From Methylacidiphilales bacterium (GTDB taxonomy: Bacteria > Verrucomicrobiota > Verrucomicrobiia > Methylacidiphilales > UBA1321), in NCBI GenBank assembly GCA_021272165.1, contig JAJSLK010000063.1:26528-90527 (forward strand): a stretch of 64,000 nucleotides of DNA, read 5' to 3'. The notes below the pieces were generated by a model. It made no database searches and was not told the DNA's origin. It saw nothing but the letters and a program-made list of their open reading frames with translations. Shown one piece after another: positions 41,512-51,334 of this stretch; within the stretch, counting starts at the first letter, position 1; each line of letters begins with the position of its first letter. Position numbers and translations under genes: made by a program.

Positions 41512-41697
41512 TTTCGCCACATACTTAAGGTTATTATAGGATTGTAAGTGACTATTTGGGCGACCACTTACAAAAGTCGATTTTCACTCAAAAATGAAAA
41601 AAGTCTGCCAGAGGAGACAAATCTGCCTCGGGGGTTGTGGGGAAATGTGGGGAAAATCTTGGACTGACAGATAGTCAGCCTGAGAGAAAAAGAGGGC

Positions 41698-41783
41698 GGA
41701 CGAGGTAGGATTTGAACCCACGGTGGAGTTTCCCCCACGCTCGATTTCAAGTCGAGAGCCTTAAACCACTCAGCCACTCGTCC
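41698..41783 (-). tRNA. tRNA-Ser(TGA)
   Basis: Reverse complement GGACGAGTGGCTGAGTGGTTTAAGGCTCTCGACTTGAAATCGAGCGTGGGGGAAACTCCACCGTGGGTTCAAATCCTACCTCGTCC; complete arms. Confidence 0.94.
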
Positions 41784-42007
41784 AGAGGTGAGAAGGCATA
41801 ATACCCTTGGTGGTAAGTGGTTTCAATCTAAACGTCGAAGGCGCGATTCTGAGACACAATTTGACGATGCCTTTAGGCCGTTGGCTTCGCAGGATCGTAC
41901 CTGAGAATTAGCAGAGCCGGGCCTGTGAATAAAGAAAGTCAGGTGTTCACTTTAGATAGAAATCCGATTGTAGGTTCTCCCTACACTCCTAGTCCTGACC
42001 TTCAAAG

Positions 42008-42733
42008 TTAGTTCGACAACATCTGCTCAAACGTCTTATCCACTTCATCATCGCTCTCATTTTTCTGTTCTTCCAAGAGACGTTTACCCGCATCCAACAT
42101 CGATTCCCTCTTAGGTGGTTCTTTCTTGGTTATCTCGGGGGGAGGAGTGTTGCTCAATCCACGGTAGCATTTGAAACCGTCTTGCTCGTCGGTGATGTAG
42201 ACCATAGCACTAAGTTCTCCTCTTGTCGGTATCTTCAATTCCTTCGCCTTCTCCCTGAAGGTCGCAGGTGCCACATGGAAGAATGAAGCCAGTTCCTTTG
42301 TTCTAATCAACCCATAGCCGATTTTCTTCATAACCTCGCTACGGTCTAACACGATCTTTTTCCGTGAATGACCCTTTCTCGTGTTCGCACCTACTGTTAC
42401 CGTGTGGTTACTACCGTTAATGGTAGAGGGCGTAGAAACAGCGTTATTAGATGGTAGAGGATCATCATCAATGAAGGCGTGAAAGGGATGTGATTGCTTC
42501 TCAAGTTTGGCCCTGTAGCTGGAAAGTCCTTCAATCTCGGATTGTTTCTGTTTAATCAGATTGTCGGTTCTTTCTATCTTCGCATTTTTCAACTCAAACT
42601 TGTAGAACTCAACTTGATGAGCCATCGCCTCTGCAAGAGCCAGTTTGTCTGACAGTTCACCGTAGACGAATACTTTCTTGATCCGGCGTTTGATTCCTTC
42701 GATGTACGATGGAAGGTCGCGAATGGTTCTCAT
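42008..42733 (-). CDS. Hypothetical protein with HTH-like segment
   Basis: MKKIGYGLIRTKELASFFHVAPATFREKAKELKIPTRGE; island gene. Confidence 0.5.
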   Translation of the reverse strand: MRTIRDLPSYIEGIKRRIKKVFVYGELSDKLALAEAMAHQVEFYKFELKNAKIERTDNLIKQKQSEIEGLSSYRAKLEKQSHPFHAFIDDDPLPSNNAVSTPSTINGSNHTVTVGANTRKGHSRKKIVLDRSEVMKKIGYGLIRTKELASFFHVAPATFREKAKELKIPTRGELSAMVYITDEQDGFKCYRGLSNTPPPEITKKEPPKRESMLDAGKRLLEEQKNESDDEVDKTFEQMLSN

Positions 42734-42761
42734 TTGTTACCTTCCTTGTCCTTAACGATCT

Positions 42762-43256
42762 TTAGAACGAGTTCACGGGTACCCAGTTCTTGATATGAGA
42801 AGCGTCGTCATCGTCATTTGTCGCTGGAAGAAATCCTGTGTAGAAAAACTCCAACCGATTCTCGCTTACTTTTAGAGACGGATGTACATCGTCATAACCA
42901 CACAAGCTTTCCGGCATTCCTTTCAATCGGGCGGTTATGCTGTCACAATCCTTTCCCATACTAACCAAGGATTTGAATAGTTCGATGTAACCAACCGGAA
43001 ACGTCCAGTCCTTTTGAATCGAAAGCAAATCCTTGCTAGAGATATTGTGACTCACGGTTGATTGTGACCACCATACGTTGTTATGGACGTAATCCACCCG
43101 TCGTTTCCGCAACAACTCCTCTATACTAACAGTGCGAATTGTTAGTGCCTCTCTGGTGATCTTGTTGACCTGTCTAATCAGTACCGGTTTCAGTCTCTTG
43201 GCAGAGTTTCCAATAGTTGCGAGTTTAATGTCGTCGCGTGACTGTTCTTTTTTCAT
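42762..43256 (-). CDS. Hypothetical island protein
   Basis: 164-aa ORF upstream of and co-oriented with the previous gene; no family recognised. Confidence 0.45.
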   Translation of the reverse strand: MKKEQSRDDIKLATIGNSAKRLKPVLIRQVNKITREALTIRTVSIEELLRKRRVDYVHNNVWWSQSTVSHNISSKDLLSIQKDWTFPVGYIELFKSLVSMGKDCDSITARLKGMPESLCGYDDVHPSLKVSENRLEFFYTGFLPATNDDDDASHIKNWVPVNSF

Positions 43257-43414
43257 TGTGATTGTATTTATAGCATATATTAACTTTATACTCGATCCTA
43301 AAATGCTAGTGAGTAGTTATTTTTCAAATGTGCTTGTAGAAATATAACTCTGTGCGTTTCACTGCAAAAATACTCAGAACGCATTCACATCTATTTTGGT
43401 AGGGATATAGCCAA

Positions 43415-43816
43415 TCACTTCATTTCGTCGAATCTAGGGCCATTTCTGACGTTGCATGTTGCAGAATGATGTTTTTCCCTTCGGATATTCCACCTGTGAC
43501 ATGCGGAGTAAATCGTCGGCTTCGATGTCTTCAAAGCTTCAGCAATGCCTGTTACCGAGCAGTTACCTTTCTCGATCTCCGCAAGAATGGCTTCCTTGGT
43601 TACCTTGTAATATCGGAAGGTGAGAATGTCAGTAGAGGGAGGTAGAGAATCACGACGTAGCGCGAATTCGATTCCTTTTAAACCCCGTTGTTCAAGGATG
43701 CCCTTCTTTATAAGTTCTTGGAGTATACACCAAACGTAACCTAAGCGGATGCCGGTGACCGCGCCACCTACGACCCGCGCAAACGGTATGGGAGTTTTTG
43801 CCCGGCGAAACTGCAC
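43415..43816 (-). CDS. Hypothetical DNA-binding protein (two HTH-like segments)
   Basis: LGYVWCILQELIKKGILEQRGLKGIEF (winged-HTH-like) and CSVTGIAEALKTSKPTIYSACHRW. Confidence 0.45.
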   Translation of the reverse strand: MQFRRAKTPIPFARVVGGAVTGIRLGYVWCILQELIKKGILEQRGLKGIEFALRRDSLPPSTDILTFRYYKVTKEAILAEIEKGNCSVTGIAEALKTSKPTIYSACHRWNIRREKHHSATCNVRNGPRFDEMK

Positions 43817-43960
43817 TCAACTGCGACCAAATTTGCGACCAGTGCGACCGGAAATGTGACCAAACTAGTAATGGCAAGTTAACGCGAATTTTAACTCTTT
43901 AGCCTTGAATAATAGGAAGTTACAAATATACTAAAATACGCTTCAGAGTATAGAGTTGGC

Positions 43961-43977
43961 CGAATCCTACCTCGTCC
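43961..43977 (+). pseudogene. tRNA-Ser 3'-end remnant
   Basis: CGAATCCTACCTCGTCC; last 7 nt pair perfectly with GGACGAG at 41470; 17 nt (aatcctacctcgtccgc, to 43979) identical to the intact tRNA-Ser 3' end. Confidence 0.75.
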
Positions 43978-43986
43978 GCATTCTGA

Positions 43987-44856
43987 TCAGCTTTTCTTCG
44001 GTTCTTTACGCCAGAAACAGGCGTTCCCGTCTATGTCGACCAGGGAATCATGAATGTCATTCTGGGTGCGGTATTCGTGAACGGCCCGTCTACAGGGCTC
44101 CAGGAAATAATCGTCGATCACGCAAAAGCCCCCTGGTGAAAGCAGGGGATAAAGGTTCCTGAGAGCGTCCATCGTGGATTCATACATATCTCCATCAAGC
44201 CGAATGAGCGCAAAGCGCCGGTCGCTAACCGTCGGTAAAGTGTCTTTAAACCACCCTTTAAGGAAAATCACCTGATCGTCCAGCAGGTTATATTTCCGGA
44301 AATTTTCCTGAACCTGGTCGAGCGACACCGCGAGAAACCTGTACGAGTAATTCCTGTCCCCCACATCGGCCGGATATTTAGCGTCATCCGGTTTAGGCAA
44401 TCCAGCAAAGGAATCTGCGACATAGACCCGGCGGTCGGTCACTCCGTAGGCCATCAGAATGCCGCGCATAAAAATGCAGGTGCCTCCGCGCCAAACTCCT
44501 GTCTCGATCAAGTCGCCGGGTATTCCTTCCCGGAGGATAGTTTGCATGCAGTCCTGCACATTCGTCATCCGCTTCAATCCAATCATCGAATGCGCTTTCT
44601 GCGGCCAAAAAGCCCCGGTTTCGATTTGTTCCCGGCTATAATTGGAAGGTAAGAATACTTGAGCTCCCGCCAATTTTGCTGGTAGTAACGCGGAACCCAG
44701 TCGAGCCAAGCTTGCCATAATCCGTCTTAGCCGCCCTCCATATTCCAGCTTAAACATAAGCGGGACGTAGGTTTCCTCATAGATGGTATTACAAATGCAC
44801 CGCTTGAGTAGATCGATGTATACCAACGGCAATTGTGGATTCACGTTTTGCATCAA
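43987..44856 (-). CDS. TylF/MycF-family O-methyltransferase
   Basis: GDLIETGVWRGGTCIFMRGIL; VYVADSFAGLPKPD; IRLDGDMYESTMDALRNLYPLLSPGGFCVIDDY. Confidence 0.9.
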   Translation of the reverse strand: MMQNVNPQLPLVYIDLLKRCICNTIYEETYVPLMFKLEYGGRLRRIMASLARLGSALLPAKLAGAQVFLPSNYSREQIETGAFWPQKAHSMIGLKRMTNVQDCMQTILREGIPGDLIETGVWRGGTCIFMRGILMAYGVTDRRVYVADSFAGLPKPDDAKYPADVGDRNYSYRFLAVSLDQVQENFRKYNLLDDQVIFLKGWFKDTLPTVSDRRFALIRLDGDMYESTMDALRNLYPLLSPGGFCVIDDYFLEPCRRAVHEYRTQNDIHDSLVDIDGNACFWRKEPKKS

Positions 44857-44952
44857 ATAGCGCTTAAGGTACAGCCGGGCAAGTTTCTTTGAAACTCACC
44901 TCGTATCTTATGCGGCGCTTTGTCTCAGAAAGCGAAGGGTACCAGCGCCGCC

Positions 44953-45109
44953 CTAGGAGCTTGCTGAAAAGGGCCTTTATTAAAAAAATGCAGTCATCCC
45001 GAGCTTGTCGAGGGATCTCTCGCTATTATTCTCTGAGGAGCCCAACGAGCGAAATAGTTAGAGATCCTTCGACAGGCTCAGGATGACGACCTTTTTCGGC
45101 AAGTTCCTA
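44953..45109. repeat. 157-bp palindromic MITE/REP-like element
   Basis: ctaggagcttgctgaaaa...gtcatcccgagcttgtcgagggatctct / agagatccttcgacaggctcaggatgac...ttttcggcaagttcctag; ends are inverted repeats. Confidence 0.8.
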
Positions 45110-45134
45110 GACTGTGCCGCTACACAAAGCAGCC

Positions 45135-45599
45135 TTATTGCGCGGCCATGAAGTCGGAGCGATTCAGGCGCGTCCACTTGCCGTCGGCGCTTTTTTCGTA
45201 GAGAAAATTCTGCATCCGGTTCGCGGTGAGGAAAATGCCCTTCGGAACCTCATTGGAACTGATGATCGCCTCATCGTAGCCGTCATGCTCGACTTCCTTG
45301 ACCGCTATTTTCCAAAGCTCGTCGACTTCCTGGTTGAGGGCCTTGGTTTCGTCCACCGACAGGCTCGTCTGGTAGCGCACCATCAGGGCCATGATTCCTT
45401 TGGAGTATTCGATCTTGGAAACGCTCAGGATTTTGACCGTATGGCCGGAGGGGAGTTTGATGATCTCGTTTTCCGTGAGGCCGCCGGCGAAGGCGCGGGA
45501 CGAAAGGGTGACGAGTCCCAAAACAAGGAAAAGAAGGAGGTTTCGGTTCATAAAACAGGTAGCGGGACTCAAGCGAAGGGGGGCCGATTTGGCAAGCAT
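45135..45599 (-). CDS. Hypothetical exported protein
   Basis: MNRNLLLFLVLGLVTLSSRAFAGG signal peptide (probable start about 45551). Confidence 0.6.
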   Translation of the reverse strand: MLAKSAPLRLSPATCFMNRNLLLFLVLGLVTLSSRAFAGGLTENEIIKLPSGHTVKILSVSKIEYSKGIMALMVRYQTSLSVDETKALNQEVDELWKIAVKEVEHDGYDEAIISSNEVPKGIFLTANRMQNFLYEKSADGKWTRLNRSDFMAAQ

Positions 45600-45691
45600 G
45601 GTGTTGTGGAATAGGACTTAAGCAAATCTTATACCCAGAAGGCGCTTATTTTAGCTCTTCCTCCGGGGACTTCCTGTTAATCTCCGTTTCG

Positions 45692-47077
45692 GTGACCGAT
45701 CTTACATCAAATTTCGGGCAACTTGCGTCGATTCTCCCGGCAGAACGCATTCTGACGGCGGCAGAAGATTTAATCCCCTACTCCTTCGACGGCACGGCGG
45801 CGCTGTCCCAGAGGCCCGCCGCCGTGGTGCTGGCGGAAACGACGGAGGAGGTCTCCCGGGTGCTCCGCTGGGCCAACGAAACCCGCACGCCGATCGTGAC
45901 CCGGGGCAGCGGGACCGGCCTGGCGGGTGGAAGCATTCCCTCCGTTGGATCGCTGGTGCTCTGCCTGAGCCGGTTCGGGCGGGTGCTGGAACTTGACCGC
46001 CGTAACCTGACCCTGCTGGTCGAGCCGGGCGTGACGACGCAGACCGTTTTCGATACGGCGGATGCGGCGGGGCTGCTTTATCCGCCCGACCCGGGTTCGA
46101 TGAAAATCTCGACCATCGGCGGCAACGTGGCCAGCAACTCGGGCGGGTTGCGCGGGCTCAAGTATGGCGTGACGAAGGATTACGTGATGGGTTTCGAGAT
46201 CGTGCTGCCGAATGGCGACGTGACCTGGATCGGCAACAAATGCGTCAAGGACGTCGCTGGTTATTCGTTGCGCGAGGTATTCATCGGTTCGGAGGGCACG
46301 CTGGGAGTCTTCACCAAAATCCTGCTGCGGCTGCTGCCAAAACCGGCGGCGAAGCGGACGTTATTGGCGGTCTATGCGCGAATGGAGGACGCGGCCGAGA
46401 CCGTCTCGGCCATCATTGCGCATCCGATTATTCCGTGCACGCTCGAGTTTCTCGACCGGACCACGATCCAATGCGTGGAGGATTACACGAAGGTCGGCCT
46501 GCCGCGGGAAGCCGAGGCGATTCTGCTGATGGAAACCGACGGACATCCGGCGGTGGTGACCGAGGAGGCCGAGATCATGGCGCAATTGGCGCGGAAACAA
46601 GGCGCGCTGGATGTGCGGCTGGCGAAGACGGCTGAGGAATCGTTGCGGCTGGCGACGGCCCGCCGCTCAGCCTTCGCGGCGCTGGCGCGGGTGGCGCCGA
46701 CGACCGTTCTTGAGGACGTGACCGTGCCGCGCAGCGAACTGGCCGGGATGGTGAAGTTCATCCAGGAACTGGCGAAGCGGCATCGGATCAGGATCGGAAT
46801 TTTTGGCCACATGGGCGATGGCAATCTTCACCCGACCTTCCTGACCAACGAAAAGGACATCGACGAAATGCATCGCATGGAGCTGGCCTTCGCGGAAATC
46901 GTGGCCGAGACCGTGCGACGCGGCGGGACGATCACCGGCGAGCATGGCGTGGGCCTTGCGAAGAAGAAGTTCCTGCCCCAGTCGGTCGGTGGTCTGAACG
47001 TGGAAATCATGCGGAAGCTGAAACGGCTCTTTGATCCGAACCTGATCCTCAACCCCGGGAAGATGTTTGATTGTTGA
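45692..47077 (+). CDS. glcD: FAD-linked oxidase, GlcD-like glycolate/D-lactate dehydrogenase subunit
   Basis: PIVTRGSGTGLAGGSIPSVGSLVLCLSR; YPPDPGSMKISTIGGNVASNSGGLRGLKYGVTKDYVMG; GHMGDGNLHPTF; TGEHGVGLAKKKFL. Confidence 0.93.
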   Translation: MTDLTSNFGQLASILPAERILTAAEDLIPYSFDGTAALSQRPAAVVLAETTEEVSRVLRWANETRTPIVTRGSGTGLAGGSIPSVGSLVLCLSRFGRVLELDRRNLTLLVEPGVTTQTVFDTADAAGLLYPPDPGSMKISTIGGNVASNSGGLRGLKYGVTKDYVMGFEIVLPNGDVTWIGNKCVKDVAGYSLREVFIGSEGTLGVFTKILLRLLPKPAAKRTLLAVYARMEDAAETVSAIIAHPIIPCTLEFLDRTTIQCVEDYTKVGLPREAEAILLMETDGHPAVVTEEAEIMAQLARKQGALDVRLAKTAEESLRLATARRSAFAALARVAPTTVLEDVTVPRSELAGMVKFIQELAKRHRIRIGIFGHMGDGNLHPTFLTNEKDIDEMHRMELAFAEIVAETVRRGGTITGEHGVGLAKKKFLPQSVGGLNVEIMRKLKRLFDPNLILNPGKMFDC

Positions 47078-47120
47078 GGGGGCCACTTGCCAAAACGAAA
47101 GCCCATGCCACGTTAGCTCC

Positions 47121-47663
47121 ATGATTGTCCTGCTGATCGCGACGAACCGGCCGGGGAGCAATACCGAGAAGGTGGCCGCCCAGGTGATCGAAATTTACGA
47201 AAAGAAGGGCGCCAAGCCCCATGTGATCGACCTGCACAAGCTGCCGCCCGAAATTTTCTCGCCCACGAGTTATGCGGAAAAGCCGGCGAGCTTTGCGCCG
47301 TTCCAGGAGGCGATTTCCAAGGCGGGTGGAATTGTGGTGGTGACGCCGGAATACAACGGCGGGTTCCCAGGGGTATTCAAGTATTTCGTCGATATGCTCA
47401 AGTTTCCGGAGAGCTTTCGCGAAAAGCCGTTCGCCTTTGTCGGCCTGTCGGCGGGCATCGGCGGCGCGGTGCGTCCGATTGAGCAGTTCACGACGCTGGT
47501 GCATTATCTCCAGGGGATCGTTTATCCGGTGAAGGTGAACCTGCCGGGAATCAATGATCTCCTGGACGAGAAGGGGCGTTTAAAAAAGGCCGACCTGGTC
47601 GAGCGGCTCGAAAAACAGGCTGATGGGTTTCTGTCCCTCCTGAAACAGCTTGGGAAAATTTAG
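47121..47663 (+). CDS. NAD(P)H-dependent FMN reductase
   Basis: MIVLLIATNRPGSNTEKVAAQVIEIY; GGIVVVTPEYNGGFPGVFKYFVDML. Confidence 0.88.
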   Translation: MIVLLIATNRPGSNTEKVAAQVIEIYEKKGAKPHVIDLHKLPPEIFSPTSYAEKPASFAPFQEAISKAGGIVVVTPEYNGGFPGVFKYFVDMLKFPESFREKPFAFVGLSAGIGGAVRPIEQFTTLVHYLQGIVYPVKVNLPGINDLLDEKGRLKKADLVERLEKQADGFLSLLKQLGKI

Positions 47664-47748
47664 GCTGAAAAAAACATACCATCGCAGGTTGCCCGTCTCA
47701 TTCGGGCAGATTGGTTGAAGTCGAGCACAAGTCCGATGCCGTGGACAA

Positions 47749-49185
47749 TCAGAAGGTGATGGTCGTCCTGACCCCAAGGACAAGGGCGTCGGGGATCGCC
47801 CTGGTTCCGGAGAGATCAGTCGGATCGGCGACATGACCGCCGGGATGGATGATGTACTGGACGTCGGGCTGAAGGGTCCACCACGGCGCGAGCTTGGCCT
47901 GATAGGTCAATTCGAGGGCGATTTCCTCATCTTCAACGGGCCCATTGACGCCGGTGACGGCGTTGGTTTCGCGGTCGAGGGTGCTAAGAGAATCGCTGAC
48001 ATGGGCGTAGGCGGTGCCGAAGCCCAGGACGTCTTCGTCGCGGCCAGGGAAAAGGCCGGTGTAATTGAAGCCGCCGTCGGTGTAGAAATCGATGGGATTG
48101 CGGTCGGAGGGTGTACCGCCGATGCGCCAGAAGAGGCCGAGGCCTTGGTCGCTAGGCTGGCTGGCGGAGGTGTTCTTAACGCCCTTGGGATCGGCGGGTT
48201 TGCGCCAGACCATCTGGTCGGCAATGAAATAGACCCCCCAGTCGCCGGAATGCCGCAGCGGCTTGCCATCGCTGGCTGGGCTGGCCAGGGAAACGCCATT
48301 TTCGTCGACACCGAGATCGGAATAATTCTCGGTGGCATAGAACCCGCCGAGCTTGTAGGTGCCGGGAAGACCCTTGGCGCCATCCTCCTGGTTGAGTTTG
48401 TAGTCGGCCTCGAAGAATGAGAGGGCGCCCTGATTGAAATCGATATTGGTGCCGGAGCTGTCGTTCTTTTGGGGATTGGCGGCGCCATCGCCGGGGTCTC
48501 CGTCGAAGACGGCGGCCATGAGGCAAACCTGTGGAATCGGATTGAGCATGAGGCGGATGCCGGGAGCGGCGAGGGGATAGGCGGGTCCGCCACTGGCAAG
48601 ATTGTTCGCGGTAAAAGGCGGCCAGCCGAAGGTGGCATTCATGAAGGTCGCGCCGTATTGGCTGATGACAAATTCATCGTCGGCCGCGATCTGACCGAAG
48701 CGCAGCGAGATTTTGCCGTCGAGGAGTTCCTGTTGGTACCAGAGATCGAAGAGGCGAAGAGTGTTGTAGGCCTCGATGTTGCTGACGGGAAGGAGATTGC
48801 CGATTTTCTGGCTGGAGAGGCCATTGCCATAGATGTCGTAGGCGTTGGCATGGAAGCTGGCGCCGTCGAGACCGGCGAGTTTTTGGAAATCGAGGTCAAG
48901 GGTGAGTTCAATCCGTCCTTCGTGAATGACGCCCTGGTGGATGCCGCCGGTCGGATTGCCGAGAACCTCGCCGATATAATTAACGCCGAAAGCAACGCCC
49001 TTGTCGGCCAAGGAAGTGCGGACGCCACTCCAATCGCCGGTGAGATAATCCTGGTCCCAGAAACCGGGAATTGATTCGGGACGGGTCTGTTCGGCCTTGA
49101 CGGGCGAGGGTGCGGGAGTCTCCTGCGCGCAGAGCGGGGAAATCGTGATAATGAGGAAAAGAGTGGCCGGGGCAGGCGATCTCAT
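47749..49185 (-). CDS. Carbohydrate porin, OprB family
   Basis: GFWDQDYLTGDWSGVRTSLADKGVAFGVNYIGEVLGNPTGGIHQG; C-terminal porin strands ending in RTTITF. Confidence 0.9.
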   Translation of the reverse strand: MRSPAPATLFLIITISPLCAQETPAPSPVKAEQTRPESIPGFWDQDYLTGDWSGVRTSLADKGVAFGVNYIGEVLGNPTGGIHQGVIHEGRIELTLDLDFQKLAGLDGASFHANAYDIYGNGLSSQKIGNLLPVSNIEAYNTLRLFDLWYQQELLDGKISLRFGQIAADDEFVISQYGATFMNATFGWPPFTANNLASGGPAYPLAAPGIRLMLNPIPQVCLMAAVFDGDPGDGAANPQKNDSSGTNIDFNQGALSFFEADYKLNQEDGAKGLPGTYKLGGFYATENYSDLGVDENGVSLASPASDGKPLRHSGDWGVYFIADQMVWRKPADPKGVKNTSASQPSDQGLGLFWRIGGTPSDRNPIDFYTDGGFNYTGLFPGRDEDVLGFGTAYAHVSDSLSTLDRETNAVTGVNGPVEDEEIALELTYQAKLAPWWTLQPDVQYIIHPGGHVADPTDLSGTRAIPDALVLGVRTTITF

Positions 49186-49487
49186 CGACAAAAAGTCTAG
49201 ATAAAATGCAAGTAACTTGCAACAAATAGTTGCGAGCGAGGAACCGACTTGAATCAAGAAGCCTTTATGTTGCAGTTGATTAAAGAAATGCAGATGATTT
49301 GCGCCAAAAGCTCGGAACAAGGGAGAGACAGGCCTTGAACCTGGATAATCTTTCATGGCCCGTGACCATATCGGTTGCGACAATTTGCCGCTAACGATAA
49401 GTTGCCATTTTTTGGCGAATTCTTGTGGAGATGAAAATAAAAGGAAATGGCTTTTCAGCGCGATAGGAATGTTGGTAAGAGAGGGGC

Positions 49488-50315
49488 ATGAAACGAGGAG
49501 TGCCTGGCCGGCTTATGGCCTTATTAGTTGCGGGAATGTGCCCCCTGCTGGCTGAGACGGCGGGAACGGTAACCGAGGCGGTGAACGATGTGATGCATGG
49601 AGCGCAGACGTCGTCGAGCGCCTCTCCGGCGAAGACCGGCACGCACCTGAAAAACGGCGAGTATCTCAAGACCGGCGCGCAATCGCGGGCGGAGTTGGAA
49701 CTGGCCAACCAGAGCATCACCCGGCTCGGTGCGAATACGATTTTCAATTATTCCACCGCGGACAATGAGATCGACCTGCAGGCCGGGACGATTCTTTTCT
49801 CCAAGCCGAAGGACGGCCAGCAGATGAATATCAAGACCGCCTCGGTGACGGCGGCCATTGTCGGAACGACCGGCTTTGTGCAGGTGCATGGCAAAGGATT
49901 TGTTTTCGGAATTGTCGAGGGTCATGCGACGGTGACGATCGGTGGGGTCGATTACACGATCACGGCCGGTGAAATGTTAAAATTCACGCCGGGGAAGCCT
50001 CCGGTCATCGTGGCGTTCGATGTGCCAAAGTTCCTGGGAACCTCACCGCTCTTTACTCGGTTCCATCGTCATTTGCCGAACCAGACCTATATCGATGAGG
50101 AAATCGCCGACTATAACGACTTGGTGAAGCGGGGCTTCATCCAGCCGGCGAGCGAGCCTTTCTTCCCGGAAGGTTTCGATGGCAATACTCCTGTGCTGCC
50201 CTTCATCGGGGGTGATTCGGCCGGACAGGGGCTCCACGATTTCAACATGCCACCGCCGCAGCAGCAGAAATCGTGCTGCTGGTGGGAATATTGCTGCCGC
50301 CATTCCGAGCCGTGA
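49488..50315 (+). CDS. FecR-domain protein
   Basis: Signal peptide; LKNGEYLKTGAQSRAELELANQSITRLGANTIFNY...INLQAGTILFSKP-type FecR pattern; IKTASVTAAIVGTTGFVQ. Confidence 0.88.
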   Translation: MKRGVPGRLMALLVAGMCPLLAETAGTVTEAVNDVMHGAQTSSSASPAKTGTHLKNGEYLKTGAQSRAELELANQSITRLGANTIFNYSTADNEIDLQAGTILFSKPKDGQQMNIKTASVTAAIVGTTGFVQVHGKGFVFGIVEGHATVTIGGVDYTITAGEMLKFTPGKPPVIVAFDVPKFLGTSPLFTRFHRHLPNQTYIDEEIADYNDLVKRGFIQPASEPFFPEGFDGNTPVLPFIGGDSAGQGLHDFNMPPPQQQKSCCWWEYCCRHSEP

Positions 50316-50377
50316 CATTCCAAAGGCGAAGGAGACTCTATCCACAGACAGCTTTAACCGCAGGGGAGAATGAATAA

Positions 50378-51322
50378 ATGAAACGGACTGGTATATTTTT
50401 TGTAGAGGTTTTGACATTGAGTCTTTTGGCCGCGACTGCGGGCTGGGCCCAAAATCCGGCGGCGGAAACATTGCAACAGAATGTTCCGCTATCGCAGCAG
50501 GCGCCTCCGCCGACACCGACCACCACCTCGGATCAGGACCTGGGTGAGCTCAGCGTGGTGCAGAAGTTTCCGAAGCCGGAGATGTTCAGCTTCTGGACGA
50601 CCCAGCAATTTTTCTACACGGACAACGTCTTCTATACCGATGCGAATCCGGTGAGCAGCACGGCCTACCTGGGCAGCTACACGGCGAGCTTTGTGCCTTA
50701 CTCGCTACGGGATTGGACGCCGCGGGTCTCTCTCCAGTACAACATGGTCCGTTACGGGGACGCGTCGAGCGGCGACTTCGACAACGAGAACCTCGCTCTT
50801 TCCAGCCAGTATATTTTCAGCGAGGACCGGAACTGGTCGTGGACGGCGACGGTCGATTTGTCGCGATTCACGGCGCCGCATGCCAACGATCACGAGTTTT
50901 ATAAGGAAGTGGTTTACGACAACCAGATTACGCGGGTGGCGCAATTGATCCAGGGAACGCCGCTGTTTTTCATCGGGGCGTATGATCTGGCCTACCACCA
51001 GACGAGCCCGGCGATCTTCGACCGGCTCGACAATACGCTTTCGTTCAGCCTGGCTTATTACCCCATGAAGGAGATCAGCATTGGGCCGTTCATTCGGGCG
51101 GGAGCGAGGACCTATTTTACCGATGGCGTGGTGAATGGCATCACGCAGCATGATCGGGACGATTTCAATCTGGCCGAGGGGCTGGATGTGACCTGGATGC
51201 CGTGCAAATACGTATCGCTTTCGGCCGATTTCAGCCACGTAAACGATTACTCGGATAACACGAGCTTGAGCTACAATAATACGGTTCCAGGCGTATCGGT
51301 GACTGGCACGGTGAAATTCTAG
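50378..51322 (+). CDS. Outer-membrane beta-barrel protein
   Basis: Signal peptide; alternating aromatic/polar strands; C-terminal VSVTGTVKF. Confidence 0.75.
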   Translation: MKRTGIFFVEVLTLSLLAATAGWAQNPAAETLQQNVPLSQQAPPPTPTTTSDQDLGELSVVQKFPKPEMFSFWTTQQFFYTDNVFYTDANPVSSTAYLGSYTASFVPYSLRDWTPRVSLQYNMVRYGDASSGDFDNENLALSSQYIFSEDRNWSWTATVDLSRFTAPHANDHEFYKEVVYDNQITRVAQLIQGTPLFFIGAYDLAYHQTSPAIFDRLDNTLSFSLAYYPMKEISIGPFIRAGARTYFTDGVVNGITQHDRDDFNLAEGLDVTWMPCKYVSLSADFSHVNDYSDNTSLSYNNTVPGVSVTGTVKF

Positions 51323-51334
51323 AATCCCTGGCTC

